Below, one piece after another: positions 50,501 to 60,237 of a DNA stretch of 64,000 nt (positions within the stretch are counted from its first letter, which is position 1; every line of letters starts with the position of its first letter). Position numbers and translations under genes: made by a program. Source of the DNA: Bradyrhizobium agreste. GTDB taxonomy: Bacteria; Pseudomonadota; Alphaproteobacteria; Rhizobiales; Xanthobacteraceae. The stretch spans positions 120,934-184,933 of the forward strand of contig NZ_JACCHP010000013.1 in assembly GCF_016031625.1 (NCBI RefSeq), in the 5' to 3' direction. The notes beneath the pieces were generated by a model, which worked only from the letters and a program-made list of their open reading frames with translations, did not search any database and was not told where the DNA came from.

Positions 50501-52705
50501 CTAGCGCGCCAGCACGATGGAGACCTGGATCTGACCGCGCGTGCGCATCACTTCCAGCGCCACGTCGTCGCCGTGACGGCTGACGCGGAGATCGACGCTG
50601 GATGCGCCGAGGCGCAGATCGCGCAGGATCACCTCGTTGAGGAACGCCGGCAGATGCGGGTTGCGCAGGCGAATCTCGCCGCGCGCGACGTCGAACTCGA
50701 GGCCGAGCGCCGCTTCCAGGAGCGTGAACGGCGTCGCGCTGGCCCAGGCCTGCGGCGCGCAGGCGACCGGATAGAGCGTTGGCCCGCGCCGCTTCTCGCG
50801 CCGGAAGCCGCAGAACAATTCGGGCAGCCGGCGCAAATCCATGTAGGTCGCGGCGTCGAACAGGCCCTTGAAAACGTGCGCCACCGAATGCTTGAGGCCG
50901 TAGCGCGCGAGCCCCAGCGCGATCAGCGCGTTGTCGTGCGGCCAGATCGATCCGTCATGGTAGGACATCGGGTTGTAGCGCACCTCGCCTTGCGCGACGG
51001 TGCGGATGCCCCAGCCCGAGAAGAAATGCGGCCGCATCAGGTCGGCGGCGACGAGACGCGCGCGGTCCTCGCGGACCATGCCGCTGAACAGGACCTGCCC
51101 GGCATTCGAGGTCCTGACCTTGCAGGGCCGCTTCTTGCCGTCGAGCGCAAGCGCATAGGTGCCGAGCTCCTCGCACCAGAACGCCTGCTCGAAGCGCTCG
51201 GCCAGCGCCCTGGCTTCGGCCTCGAGCTTGCGAACCCGGTCCGGCTTGCCGAGCCGCAGCGCGCAACGCGCAGCGAGCTGCTTGGCGACAAAGACGTAGC
51301 CCTGGACCTCCGCGAGCGCGATATTGCCCTCGGCAAGCCGGCCGTCGGCATGGAAGATCGCGTCGTAGGAATCCTTCCAGCCCTGGTTCGCCAGCCCTTT
51401 CTCGGTCGCACGCTGGTATTCGACGAAGCCGTCATTATCAGGGTCGCCGGGACCGTCGATCCAGGCGAGCCCTGCCTCGATCGCGGGCCACAGCTCGATC
51501 AGCGTGGCCTCGTCGCCGGTGCGTTCGAAATAGCTGCCGGCGAGCAGCACGAACAGCGCGGTCGAATCGACGCTGCCGTAATAATGCGCGAACGGCACCT
51601 CTCCGAGCGCAGCCATCTCGCCGCCGCGCATCTCGTGCAGGATCTTGCCGGGCGCGGCATCCGCGAGCGGATCGACCGCCGCGGCCTGGTAATGCGCGAG
51701 CCGGCGCAGGACGCCCTTGGCAATGCGCGGATCGACCCAGAGCATCTGCAGCGCGGTGATAAGGCCGTCTCGCCCGAACGTCGTCGAGTACCAGGGAATG
51801 CCGGCATAGGGATAGCGTCCCTGCGGCGTCTCGGTCATCAGCATGTTGAGGTCGGCCATGGCCTGGCACAGCACCTCGTTGAAGATGTTGTTGGAGGTCT
51901 CGATGCTGGCGGCTCCGGCCGTCTGAAGCCGCATCTCGCGGCGGTGCGCCAACAGACCCGGGAAGAACCGCACCGGCTTTTCCGTGACCGGCCGGTTGCA
52001 GGACACGGCGACGAACAGCGATTTGGCCTGGTGCGGCTCCAGGTCGAGCTCCCAGGTTGCGGCATCGACCGAGAGCCGCGTCGGACGCGGATCGAAATGT
52101 AGTCCGGTGATCCGCTCGGTCTCGTCGAGACCGCGATATTCGAACAGGACGTCGGTCGGTCCGAGCAGCCGGCTCGTTCCGATCCCGCGGCGCGGCCGCC
52201 GCTCGCCGCGGACCTCGAACAGATCGGCGAAGTCGTTGCCGAACAGCAGCGTCAGGTTGAAGCTGGTGCGCCGCTCGCCGTGGTTCTGCACGCCGATCCG
52301 CTGGTAGGCGGTGCCGCGCCACAGGAAGATCGTGCGCACGACGTGCAACAGGTCCTTCTGCAGAACGAGGCTGCCCTGCCGGTAGATGTCCGGATTGGTG
52401 AGGTCGACGGTCAGCGCCGAATTGTCGTCGCGCAGATTCGAGCCGAGCAGCAGCGGCTGGAGATCGTCGAGCACGAGCTCCAGCCGCGCGAGATAGCGCG
52501 TGTCGTGATGGAACAGCCCGTCCGGCCCGCCGGCGGAAGCGCCGATGTCACCGTGGCTGTCGAGCACGATGAAGGTGTCATCGTGCTTGAGCGAACGCCG
52601 CGGCCGGGCCGAGGGCCCGGTCATCGGAATGTAGAAGGGCTGTTCCGCGACCTGTCCCGGGGTCCGCGTCACGGAGACGAATTGGGTTACGGCTTCGGCC
52701 GACAT
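50501..52705 (-). CDS. amylo-alpha-1,6-glucosidase / glycogen-debranching-type protein
   Basis: A 734-residue protein. The N-terminal ~300 residues are a beta-sandwich (N-terminal glycogen debranching domain) with LDSHGDIG and GLFHHDTRYLA; the rest is an (alpha/alpha)6 barrel with the WYSTTFGRDGLITALQML motif and SYHDGSIWPHDNALIALG. The family hydrolyses alpha-1,6-linked glucose but many bacterial members have not been assayed. ATG at 52705 follows GGGGAGC. It is in a unit with an ABC exporter (upstream), a PRC-barrel gene and an MFS gene, opposite a GT4 gene. Confidence 0.9.
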   Translation of the reverse strand: MSAEAVTQFVSVTRTPGQVAEQPFYIPMTGPSARPRRSLKHDDTFIVLDSHGDIGASAGGPDGLFHHDTRYLARLELVLDDLQPLLLGSNLRDDNSALTVDLTNPDIYRQGSLVLQKDLLHVVRTIFLWRGTAYQRIGVQNHGERRTSFNLTLLFGNDFADLFEVRGERRPRRGIGTSRLLGPTDVLFEYRGLDETERITGLHFDPRPTRLSVDAATWELDLEPHQAKSLFVAVSCNRPVTEKPVRFFPGLLAHRREMRLQTAGAASIETSNNIFNEVLCQAMADLNMLMTETPQGRYPYAGIPWYSTTFGRDGLITALQMLWVDPRIAKGVLRRLAHYQAAAVDPLADAAPGKILHEMRGGEMAALGEVPFAHYYGSVDSTALFVLLAGSYFERTGDEATLIELWPAIEAGLAWIDGPGDPDNDGFVEYQRATEKGLANQGWKDSYDAIFHADGRLAEGNIALAEVQGYVFVAKQLAARCALRLGKPDRVRKLEAEARALAERFEQAFWCEELGTYALALDGKKRPCKVRTSNAGQVLFSGMVREDRARLVAADLMRPHFFSGWGIRTVAQGEVRYNPMSYHDGSIWPHDNALIALGLARYGLKHSVAHVFKGLFDAATYMDLRRLPELFCGFRREKRRGPTLYPVACAPQAWASATPFTLLEAALGLEFDVARGEIRLRNPHLPAFLNEVILRDLRLGASSVDLRVSRHGDDVALEVMRTRGQIQVSIVLAR

Positions 52706-52763
52706 GAGCTGCTCCCCTGCGCTTGTTTCGAAACGCAACCAACTCGAGAACGCGACGGTTGGT

Positions 52764-54527
52764 CTACGCGGCGGCTTGCGCGAGCCGGCTCATTTCCTGC
52801 GTGACCAGCTCACGATACGGCCCGTGGCCCTGCATCAGACGCTCGGGCGAGCCGTCCTCGATGATCTTACCATTCCTCAACACCACCACGCGGTCGAAAT
52901 TGCGCAGCGTCGCGAGGCGATGCGCAATCGCGATCACGGTGCGGCCGCGCATCAGGCGCGACAGCGCTTCGCGGATCGCCTCCTCGGATTCGCTGTCGAG
53001 CGCGGCGGTCGCCTCGTCCAGCAGCAGGATCGGCGCATCCTTCAGGAAGGCGCGCGCGATGGCGATGCGCTGGCGCTGGCCGCCCGACATCTTGACGCCG
53101 CGGTCGCCGACCATGGTGTCGAGGCCCTCGGGCAGGCTCTCGACGAAGTCGCAGCGCGCCGCGATCGCCGCGCGCAGCACCTCGTCGTCGGTCGCGTTCG
53201 GCCGGCCGTAGCGGATGTTCTCGCGGATCGACCGATGAAACAGGGAGATGTCCTGCGGCACGACGGAAATCGCCTCGCGCAGGCTCAGCTGCGTCACTTT
53301 CGAGATGTCCTGGCCGTCGATGGTGATGCTGCCATCGTCGACGTCGTAGAAGCGCTGCAGCAGCGTGAACAGCGTCGACTTGCCGCCGCCGGACTGGCCG
53401 ACCAGTCCGACGCGCTGGCCGGGCTGGAGGCGCAGGCTGAAGCGCTCGAAGATCTTGTCGCCGCCGGGATAGCCGAAGGTGACGTTGTTGAACGCGATGG
53501 CCGCGCCGCTCTTGACCAGGGGCTCGGCCTCGGGATGGTCGCGGAGCTCGTGCGGCACCAGCAGCGTGGCGATCGCCTCGGTCAGACGCGCGACGTGCTG
53601 GGTGACGTCGACCAGCGCCACCGCGAGGTCGCGTGTGGCGCTCAGGATGGAGATGCCGAGCGTACAGACCAGCACGACGTCGCCGGTCGTCGCTTCGCCC
53701 TTCTGCCAGAGCGAGATCGCCCAGGCCATCAGCGCAATCGTCAAGATCACGGTAATGGCGGCATGCAACAGCCGCAGCTTCTCCAGGTAACGCAGGCTGC
53801 GGCTTCGCGCGGTCAGCTCCTGGTTCACCGTTGCATCGAACCGCTCATGCTCGTGGCTGATGCCGCAGAAGGCGCGCACCAGCGGCATGTTGCTGATGAC
53901 GTCGATCATCTCGCCGTCGACCAGCGCGGCCTTGTCGGCGAAATCGTCGTGCAGCGGCTTGCCGGCCGCGGCCAGACGAAACATCGCAACCACCATGCCG
54001 CCGGCGACCAGGATCAAGCCGAGCGCCATATGGGGGCTGACGGTTCCAATCAGCAAGATTGCCGCAATTGTGGCAATGCACGGCGGCAACACATTCCAGA
54101 CGAGCATATTCTCGACGGTGAACACCGCGTTCGAGGTCGCGGTGATGCGGCTCGTCAACATGCCGGGCATCCGGTCCGAGAAGTAGCTCGGCGCGTGCCC
54201 GGTCAAATGACGAAAGATGTCGCGCCGTATATCGCCCGTGACCCGGACGAAGGTGAAGCTCGCTGTCCAACTCGCGATCCGCCACAGGAAGTTGTCGGCG
54301 GCAATCAGTGACATGAGCAGAATGAATGCCAGCCATACGCCACCGCCATACGAAGGCCCGGCGGACAAGGCATCGACCAGGGCTTTGACGCCATATTGGG
54401 TGCCTACGGAGCAGGCAACGGCCCCCACGACCGCGGCCAAGATCACCGAATGCGACGCGAGACGACGCCGGAGATAGCGCAAGACAAAGGCAAATGGCCT
54501 GCGCGCGTATCCAGAAAGCTGATCCAT
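52764..54527 (-). CDS. ABC exporter, fused permease and ATP-binding domains
   Basis: A 587-residue half-transporter: about six membrane segments (~20-320) then an ATPase with Walker A GQSGGGKST, signature MSGGQRQRIAIARA, Walker B ILLLDEATAALD. It works as a homodimer, exporting lipids, glucans or peptides (MsbA/NdvA-like). Starts at 54527, divergent from the GT4 gene with ~270 bases between. The next gene on the same strand is the debranching enzyme (gap 58). Confidence 0.92.
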   Translation of the reverse strand: MDQLSGYARRPFAFVLRYLRRRLASHSVILAAVVGAVACSVGTQYGVKALVDALSAGPSYGGGVWLAFILLMSLIAADNFLWRIASWTASFTFVRVTGDIRRDIFRHLTGHAPSYFSDRMPGMLTSRITATSNAVFTVENMLVWNVLPPCIATIAAILLIGTVSPHMALGLILVAGGMVVAMFRLAAAGKPLHDDFADKAALVDGEMIDVISNMPLVRAFCGISHEHERFDATVNQELTARSRSLRYLEKLRLLHAAITVILTIALMAWAISLWQKGEATTGDVVLVCTLGISILSATRDLAVALVDVTQHVARLTEAIATLLVPHELRDHPEAEPLVKSGAAIAFNNVTFGYPGGDKIFERFSLRLQPGQRVGLVGQSGGGKSTLFTLLQRFYDVDDGSITIDGQDISKVTQLSLREAISVVPQDISLFHRSIRENIRYGRPNATDDEVLRAAIAARCDFVESLPEGLDTMVGDRGVKMSGGQRQRIAIARAFLKDAPILLLDEATAALDSESEEAIREALSRLMRGRTVIAIAHRLATLRNFDRVVVLRNGKIIEDGSPERLMQGHGPYRELVTQEMSRLAQAAA

Positions 54528-54801
54528 ATGGCTGTCGCCCCGTTATGCTGATTTTCGTTTGGTTACTGGTCGAGTGAACATCGACCGCTTCGCCTCGGTT
54601 CCCGGGCAATCCCATCACGACATGCGGATGCGGACGATCTGCGAAGATCTGGTGGCAGCATCGCGACGCATAGCCGACGTGTCGAAGATGTAACGTTCGG
54701 GGGAAGGAACTTCGCAGGTGCGGGAACGTTCCCTCGTCTGGCATTGCCGGTGCCGTACAGGCGGGGGTTTCAACATTCATGATCGCAGAGGAGATGGTGA
54801 G
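54528..54801. other. divergent promoter region, ABC exporter and GT4 genes
   Basis: About 270 bases without a credible gene. The part near 54540-54580 is AT-richer and probably holds the exporter promoter. A well-formed ribosome-binding site (GAGGAGATGGTGAG) precedes the GT4 start. No palindromic operator was recognised. Confidence 0.4.
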
Positions 54802-55872
54802 ATGCGCATCGCGCAGGTAGCTCCGTTGACGGAGGCTGTTCCACCCAAGCTGTATGGCGGCACCGAGCGGGTGGTGCATTGGTTGACGGAGGAGCTGGTG
54901 GCACTGGGCCACGACGTGACGCTTTTCGCCAGCGGCGACTCGCAGACATCCGCCAAGCTCGATGCATTATGGCCCCGGGCACTTCGGCTCGACGGTTCCG
55001 TGCGCGACCCCAACGCGCTGCACATGGTGCTGCTGGAGCGGGTGCGGCAGAAATGTGACGACGAGGAGTTCGACTTCCTCCACTTCCATCTCGACTATTA
55101 TCCCTGGTCGTTGTTCCACCGCCAGCCGACCCCGTTCGTGACCACACTGCACGGCCGGCTCGATCTGCCGGAGCATCAGCCGGTCTTCAACACCTTCTCC
55201 AAGATGCCCGTCATCTCGATCTCCAATGCGCAGCGGCGGCCGGTGCCGCAGGCGAACTGGGTGACCACGATCCACCACGGCCTGCCGGAGAAGCTGCTGA
55301 CGCCGAAGCCGGCGAAACAGGAATACCTCGCCGTGCTCGGCCGCATCGCGCCCGAGAAGGGCGTCGATCGCGCCATCAAGATCGCGACCCATTGCGGCAT
55401 TCCGCTGAAGATCGCGGCCAAGGTCGACCGTGCCGACCAGGATTATTACGACGAGCTGATCCGGCCGATGATCGAGAACAATCCGTTGATCGATTTCATC
55501 GGCGAGATCAGCGATCACGAGAAATCGGATTTCCTGAGCGGCGCGCTCGGCCTCTTGCTGCCGATCGATTGGCCGGAGCCGTTCGGCCTCGTCATGATCG
55601 AGGCCATGGCGTGCGGAACGCCCGTCGTCGCCTTCAACCGCGGCTCGGTGCCGGAGATCATCGACGAGGGCCTCACCGGCTTCATCGTCGAGGATGTCAT
55701 CAGCGCCGCGGGCGTGGTGAAGCGGCTTCCGCAACTCGACCGCACCGCGATCCGCAAGCAGTTCGAGACCCGCTTCACCGCGCGGCGCATGGCCCTGGAC
55801 TACCTCGCCGCCTATCGCAGCCTGACCGAGGCGCAGGCACCGCGGATCAAGCTGGTGAGCAGCGCGGAGTAG
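54802..55872 (+). CDS. GT4-family glycosyltransferase
   Basis: A 356-residue GT-B glycosyltransferase with MRIAQVAPLTEAVPPKLYGGTER at the N-terminus (counted as 1-23) and a GT4 C-terminal donor domain with PIDWPEPFGLVMIEAMACGTPVVAF (E-x7-E pattern). Typical substrates are nucleotide sugars such as UDP- or GDP-hexoses; the acceptor is unknown. Start at 54802. Divergent from the ABC exporter-debranching unit, a layout that suggests one pathway. Confidence 0.9.
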   Translation: MRIAQVAPLTEAVPPKLYGGTERVVHWLTEELVALGHDVTLFASGDSQTSAKLDALWPRALRLDGSVRDPNALHMVLLERVRQKCDDEEFDFLHFHLDYYPWSLFHRQPTPFVTTLHGRLDLPEHQPVFNTFSKMPVISISNAQRRPVPQANWVTTIHHGLPEKLLTPKPAKQEYLAVLGRIAPEKGVDRAIKIATHCGIPLKIAAKVDRADQDYYDELIRPMIENNPLIDFIGEISDHEKSDFLSGALGLLLPIDWPEPFGLVMIEAMACGTPVVAFNRGSVPEIIDEGLTGFIVEDVISAAGVVKRLPQLDRTAIRKQFETRFTARRMALDYLAAYRSLTEAQAPRIKLVSSAE

Positions 55873-55888
55873 GGGGCTACCCGCAACT

Positions 55889-56029
55889 CTCGTGTCCCGG
55901 ACGCGCTGCAACGCCCTTTGCGTTGCTGCGCAGAGCCGGGACCCACGCGGCAGGCACGCTTTCGGAAGCATGGGCCCCGGCTCTGCAGCGCACCGCTGAA
56001 GAAGCGCTGCGCTGCGTCCGGGGCACGAG
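55889..56029. repeat. large palindromic intergenic repeat
   Basis: CTCGTGTCCCGGACGC (55889-55904) and GCGTCCGGGGCACGAG (56014-56029) are the outer arms. An inner pair built on CGCAGAGCCGGGACCCA and TGGGCCCCGGCTCTG completes a nested hairpin. It lies between the convergent GT4 and alkylsulfatase genes. The GTGTCCCGGACGC type is different in sequence from the CATTCCGGG type but similar in structure, and it could act as a terminator for both genes. Confidence 0.8.
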
Positions 56030-56035
56030 CCGGCC

Positions 56036-57964
56036 CTATCCCACTCTCGCCCGCTTCGGCTCGACGATCTCGAACATGCGTGGAAACTCGTCCATCAGCC
56101 CCATCAGCTCGGCAAGCTTCATCGGATTGCCCGACAGCTTGACCTTGCCGGCGGCGACGGCCTCCGGAAAGCTCGTCAGCTTGGCGATCACCTCGTCGAG
56201 CGTGGAGCGCTCCAGCGTGAAGCTGGCGTCCGCATTTTCCGCCTGCACGCCCTCGGTATAGGTCAGCGCGCAGTTCTCCAGATTGAGCGCGAAGCTCTCG
56301 CCGGTGTCGGAAAAGCGCCAGTTCAGGACGATGTGCTTGCCTTCGGCCTTGCGGCCGTTGAGGCGGATGCCGAGCACGTCCCAGAGCTGCGAGGTGCGCA
56401 GCGCGGCCAGCGTCTCGCGCGGCATCGGCGGGCGTGCCGGCACCTTCGGCATGCCCTGGCGCAATTCCTGCGCGCCGAACAGATAGGCGTTGCGCCAGGT
56501 CGCGCTTTCGGCGGCATAGCCGAGCTGCTCCAGCGTATCAGCCAGCAACGCGCGCGCCGCCGCATTGTCGGGCTCGGCGAAGACGAGATGGCCGAGCACT
56601 TGGGCGACGAAGCGGAATTCACCCTTCTCGAAGTCCGCCGCCGCCCGCGCGAGGATGGCATCCGCACCGCCCATATATTCCACGTACTTCTTCCCGGACT
56701 CCACCGGGGGCAGCGGATCGAGATTGACCGGATTGGCGTCGTACCAGCCGAGATATTTCTGGTAGATCGCCTTCACATTGTGCCGGATGTGGCCGTAATA
56801 GCCGCGGCCGTGCCAGGCGGCCTCCAGGCTCTTCGGCAGCCGGATCGTTTCGGCAATCTCGGCGGCGTTGAGGCCGTGGTTCATCAGGCGGATGGTCTGG
56901 TCATGCGCGAACTTGTAGAGATCGCGCTGCTGCCGGATCATCGTGCCGATCCGCTCGCGTCCCCACACGGGCCAGTGGTGCTGCCCGCACATTGCCTCCG
57001 CCTTGCCGTCCCAGAGCAGCAAGGCCTCGCCGAGATACCTGGACCAGGCCAGCGCGTCGCGCACGTCGGCGCCGCGGAACGGCAGCAAATTGTGGAAATT
57101 GTGGGTGCAGTTCTCGGCGAGGTTCAAAAGCTTGTAACGCGGGATGAAGAAGTGCATCTCCGCCGGCGCCTCGCTGTTCGGCGCCATCTGGAATTCGAAC
57201 GCGACGCCGTCGATGACGCGAACATCGCCGGTTGCCATGATCAGGTCAGTCGGACGCAGCAACGCGACGGAGCCGGCCGCCATCGACTTGCCGAGCCCGC
57301 AATCGACCTGCCCCCGCGGCCCCTTGGCGAGCAGCGGTCCGAACTGATACTGCGCCCGCCGCAGCATCGCAGGTCCAGCGATGATGTTCTCGGAGACCGC
57401 GTGCTCCATGAACAGGTTCGGCGCGATGATCGGCACGCTGCCGGTGGCGAGCGCATCCTGCTCCAGCACGCCGCGCGCGCCGCCCCAATGGTCGGTGTGG
57501 GTATGGGTGAAGATGATCGCCGCGACCTGCCGCGTGCCGCGATGCCTAAAGTAGAGATCGAGCGCGGCGCGCGCGCCTTCGATCGACGTCAGCGTATCCA
57601 CGACGATGACGCCGCTGTCGCCCTCGATCAGCGTCATGTTGGCGATGTCGAGGCCGCGAACCTGGTAGACGCCGGGCACCACCTCGAACAAGCCGTGCTG
57701 CATGTTGAGCCGCGCCTGCCGCCACAGGCTCGGATTGACCGTCGGTGGCGCCTGTTCCGTTGCGAGGAAGCCGTAAGGTTCGAGGCTCCAGACCGTGCGC
57801 CCTTGCGGGTTCGTGATGGTCGCGTTCTCGATCGTCCCGAGGAAACCACGCGCGGCATCGTCGAAGTCCCGTGCGTCGGAAAACGGCAACGCGTCCAGCA
57901 TCGCCGCTTGCTGCGCGATGACGGACGGCGAGGCGTCCTTCGGCTCGTTGGAAATCTCTGTCAT
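56036..57964 (-). CDS. alkyl sulfatase (metallo-beta-lactamase fold, SdsA1/BDS1 type)
   Basis: A 642-residue enzyme. The N-terminal metallo-beta-lactamase domain has the zinc motif THTHTDHWGG (about residue 157), the middle is an alpha-helical dimerisation region, and the C-terminal ~120 residues are the SCP2-like domain of this family. It hydrolyses alkyl sulfate esters such as SDS to sulfate and alcohol. No signal peptide is seen, unlike Pseudomonas SdsA1. ATG at 57964 with GGGAGGAGCC upstream. A sulfate-scavenging role is likely. Confidence 0.92.
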   Translation of the reverse strand: MTEISNEPKDASPSVIAQQAAMLDALPFSDARDFDDAARGFLGTIENATITNPQGRTVWSLEPYGFLATEQAPPTVNPSLWRQARLNMQHGLFEVVPGVYQVRGLDIANMTLIEGDSGVIVVDTLTSIEGARAALDLYFRHRGTRQVAAIIFTHTHTDHWGGARGVLEQDALATGSVPIIAPNLFMEHAVSENIIAGPAMLRRAQYQFGPLLAKGPRGQVDCGLGKSMAAGSVALLRPTDLIMATGDVRVIDGVAFEFQMAPNSEAPAEMHFFIPRYKLLNLAENCTHNFHNLLPFRGADVRDALAWSRYLGEALLLWDGKAEAMCGQHHWPVWGRERIGTMIRQQRDLYKFAHDQTIRLMNHGLNAAEIAETIRLPKSLEAAWHGRGYYGHIRHNVKAIYQKYLGWYDANPVNLDPLPPVESGKKYVEYMGGADAILARAAADFEKGEFRFVAQVLGHLVFAEPDNAAARALLADTLEQLGYAAESATWRNAYLFGAQELRQGMPKVPARPPMPRETLAALRTSQLWDVLGIRLNGRKAEGKHIVLNWRFSDTGESFALNLENCALTYTEGVQAENADASFTLERSTLDEVIAKLTSFPEAVAAGKVKLSGNPMKLAELMGLMDEFPRMFEIVEPKRARVG

Positions 57965-58051
57965 TGGCCGGCTCCTCCCTGCTCTGGTTGGAACCATCTA
58001 ACCGCATCTCACCGCCGAGGGCCATTGTTGGGCAAAGCGGCGGCCGGGTTC

Positions 58052-58085
58052 ACCCTCCCCCTCCAGGGACCCTCCAGGGGAGGGT
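58052..58085 (-). repeat. ACCCTCCCC inverted repeat with tandem CTCCAGGG
   Basis: ACCCTCCCC (58052-58060) and GGGGAGGGT (58077-58085) pair perfectly; the 16 bases between hold a partial tandem of CTCCAGGG. It begins 26 bases after the TRAP permease stop and probably terminates that operon. This arm type recurs in Bradyrhizobium intergenic DNA. Confidence 0.7.
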
Positions 58086-58110
58086 CAGAGTCGCACCACC
58101 TTTCGCCTCG

Positions 58111-60144
58111 CTACATCCCCAATAGCCGCGGCAGCCACAGCGACAGGCCGGGCCAATAGGTCACCACCACCAGGAAGCCCAGCATCGTCAGCAGCCATGG
58201 CCACACCGCGACCGTGAGCTCGGTGATTCCCATCTTGGCGATGCCCGAGGCGACGTAGAGATTGAGGCCGACGGGCGGATGGCACAGGCCGACCTCCATG
58301 TTCACGGTCATCAGGATGCCGAAATGGACGGGATCGATGCCGAGCTTGACCGCAACCGGAAACAGGATCGGCGCCATGATCAGGATGATCGAGGACGGCT
58401 CCATCACATTGCCCGCCAGCAGCAGCAGGAGGTTGACGAGCAGCAGGAAGCCGATCCAGCCCAGGCCCTGGTCGATCATCCATTGCGCCAGCGCCTGCGG
58501 GACGTTCTCGTAGGTCATCAGGAACGAGAACAGCACGGCGTTGGTGATGATGTAGAGCAGCATCGCCGAGAGATTGGCCGACGACAGCAGCACGCGCGGC
58601 ACGTCGCGCAGCTTCAGATCCTTGTAGATGAACACCGCGACGACGAAGGCGTAGACCGCGCTGACGGCGGCCGCCTCGGTCGGCGTGAACAGGCCGCTGT
58701 AGATGCCGCCGATCACGATCACGATCAGGAGGATGCCCCAGATCGACTTGCGGAACGCATCGAGACGCTCGACGAAGGTGGCCTTCGGCATCCGCGGATA
58801 GTCGTTGCGCCAGGCGCGATAGAACGTCGTGGCGCCGAGCAGCGAGGCCAGCGCAAGCCCCGGCACGATGCCGGCGATGAACAGCTTGCCGACCGAGCTG
58901 TTGGTGGAGACGGCGTAGAGCACCATCGGGATCGACGGCGGAATCAGAATTCCGAGCGAACCCGACGTCGTGATCACGCCCGCGCCGAACCGTTTGGGAA
59001 AGCCCTGCGCGACCATGGCCGGCAGGATCACCGAACCGATCGCCACCACGGTCGCCGGCGAAGAGCCGGAGATCGCGGCGAACAGCGCGCAGGCGACCAC
59101 GCCCGACAGCGCGAGGCCGCCGTACCAATGGCCGACCAGCGACGTTGCGAACGTGATCATCCGCCGCGCCACGCCGCCATGGGTGAGGAAGTTGCCGGCG
59201 AGGATGAAGAACGGGATCGCCATGATCTCGAAATTCTCGATGCCGGTGAACAGCTTCAGCGCCACCGATTCGGTTCGCACGTCGGTCAGCGTGAACATGA
59301 AGCTGAGCACGGTGAGACCGAGCGCGATCGAGATCGGCATGCCCGTCAGCATCAGCGAGAGCAGGAGAGCGAACACGATGAAGACGCGCAGGCCCTGCGG
59401 CAGGGTGATGACATGGGCCGCATGCGCGAAGCACAGCGCGACGATCAAAACCGGCAGCAGCATCAGGATCCAGCCGAGCGGGCTGCGCTCGTCGCGGACC
59501 ACCTGGGTGGGCGTGACGGGGGCCGGATGCACCGGGTCGACGTCGACGCCTTCGACGCCGGCCATGTCGTGGTGCGGCAGTTCGCCGGTGTGGTAGAACG
59601 ACCAGGCGACCTGCAGGAAGCGGAAGCACATCAGACCGGAGCCGAGCGGAATGGTGAGGTACACCATCCACATCGGCGCTTCCAGATCGTTGGACTGCTG
59701 GCCGGTCTGCCACATCTGGCTGACGAACGCGGCGCCGAAATAGGCGACGATGGCGGTGAAGAGCGCGCCGCACAGAAGGCCGAAGGTGATGACACGGCGG
59801 CGCGAGCCGCCGGGCAGGATGTTGACCAGCACATCGACGCCGACATGGATGCCGGTCCGCACGCCGTAGGCGGCGCCGAACTTCGCCATCCAGATGAACA
59901 TGTAGATGCAGAGCTCCTGCGCCCACGACAGGTCGAGCGCGGCAAGCCAGGCGAACGTTGCGCGCGCGGGCACCGCGAGGAAGGCCAGGTTGCGGGCTTC
60001 CGCCCATTTGGCGATGTCGATCGACAGCCCGGCGCCGTAACGGTGCAGCACCGCGACGAAGATGAGCGACGTCGCAGCCGCGATCATGGTCGCGATCAGC
60101 CATTCCTCGAGATGATCGAGAAAACGATTCAGGACACGCAGCAA
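58111..60144 (-). CDS. TRAP transporter fused small and large permease (DctQM)
   Basis: A 677-residue protein joining a DctQ part (~1-215, with the MFIWMAKFGAAYGVRTGIHVG segment) and a DctM part (~235-677; FAAISGSSPATVVAIGSV and TSGSLGILIPPSIPMV). About 16 membrane segments in all. TTG at 60144 is used because GGGGGGAC sits before it. Works with the receptor at 60238 to import a dicarboxylate or similar acid with sodium. Confidence 0.92.
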   Translation of the reverse strand: MLRVLNRFLDHLEEWLIATMIAAATSLIFVAVLHRYGAGLSIDIAKWAEARNLAFLAVPARATFAWLAALDLSWAQELCIYMFIWMAKFGAAYGVRTGIHVGVDVLVNILPGGSRRRVITFGLLCGALFTAIVAYFGAAFVSQMWQTGQQSNDLEAPMWMVYLTIPLGSGLMCFRFLQVAWSFYHTGELPHHDMAGVEGVDVDPVHPAPVTPTQVVRDERSPLGWILMLLPVLIVALCFAHAAHVITLPQGLRVFIVFALLLSLMLTGMPISIALGLTVLSFMFTLTDVRTESVALKLFTGIENFEIMAIPFFILAGNFLTHGGVARRMITFATSLVGHWYGGLALSGVVACALFAAISGSSPATVVAIGSVILPAMVAQGFPKRFGAGVITTSGSLGILIPPSIPMVLYAVSTNSSVGKLFIAGIVPGLALASLLGATTFYRAWRNDYPRMPKATFVERLDAFRKSIWGILLIVIVIGGIYSGLFTPTEAAAVSAVYAFVVAVFIYKDLKLRDVPRVLLSSANLSAMLLYIITNAVLFSFLMTYENVPQALAQWMIDQGLGWIGFLLLVNLLLLLAGNVMEPSSIILIMAPILFPVAVKLGIDPVHFGILMTVNMEVGLCHPPVGLNLYVASGIAKMGITELTVAVWPWLLTMLGFLVVVTYWPGLSLWLPRLLGM

Positions 60145-60237
60145 CTTGGTCCCCCCGGTATTGGATCATTCAAGCGCAACGGTCGGGAGCGCGATCACCC
60201 CCGACCGTTGGTATTGTTGTTATTGGGGCGCAGCCCG

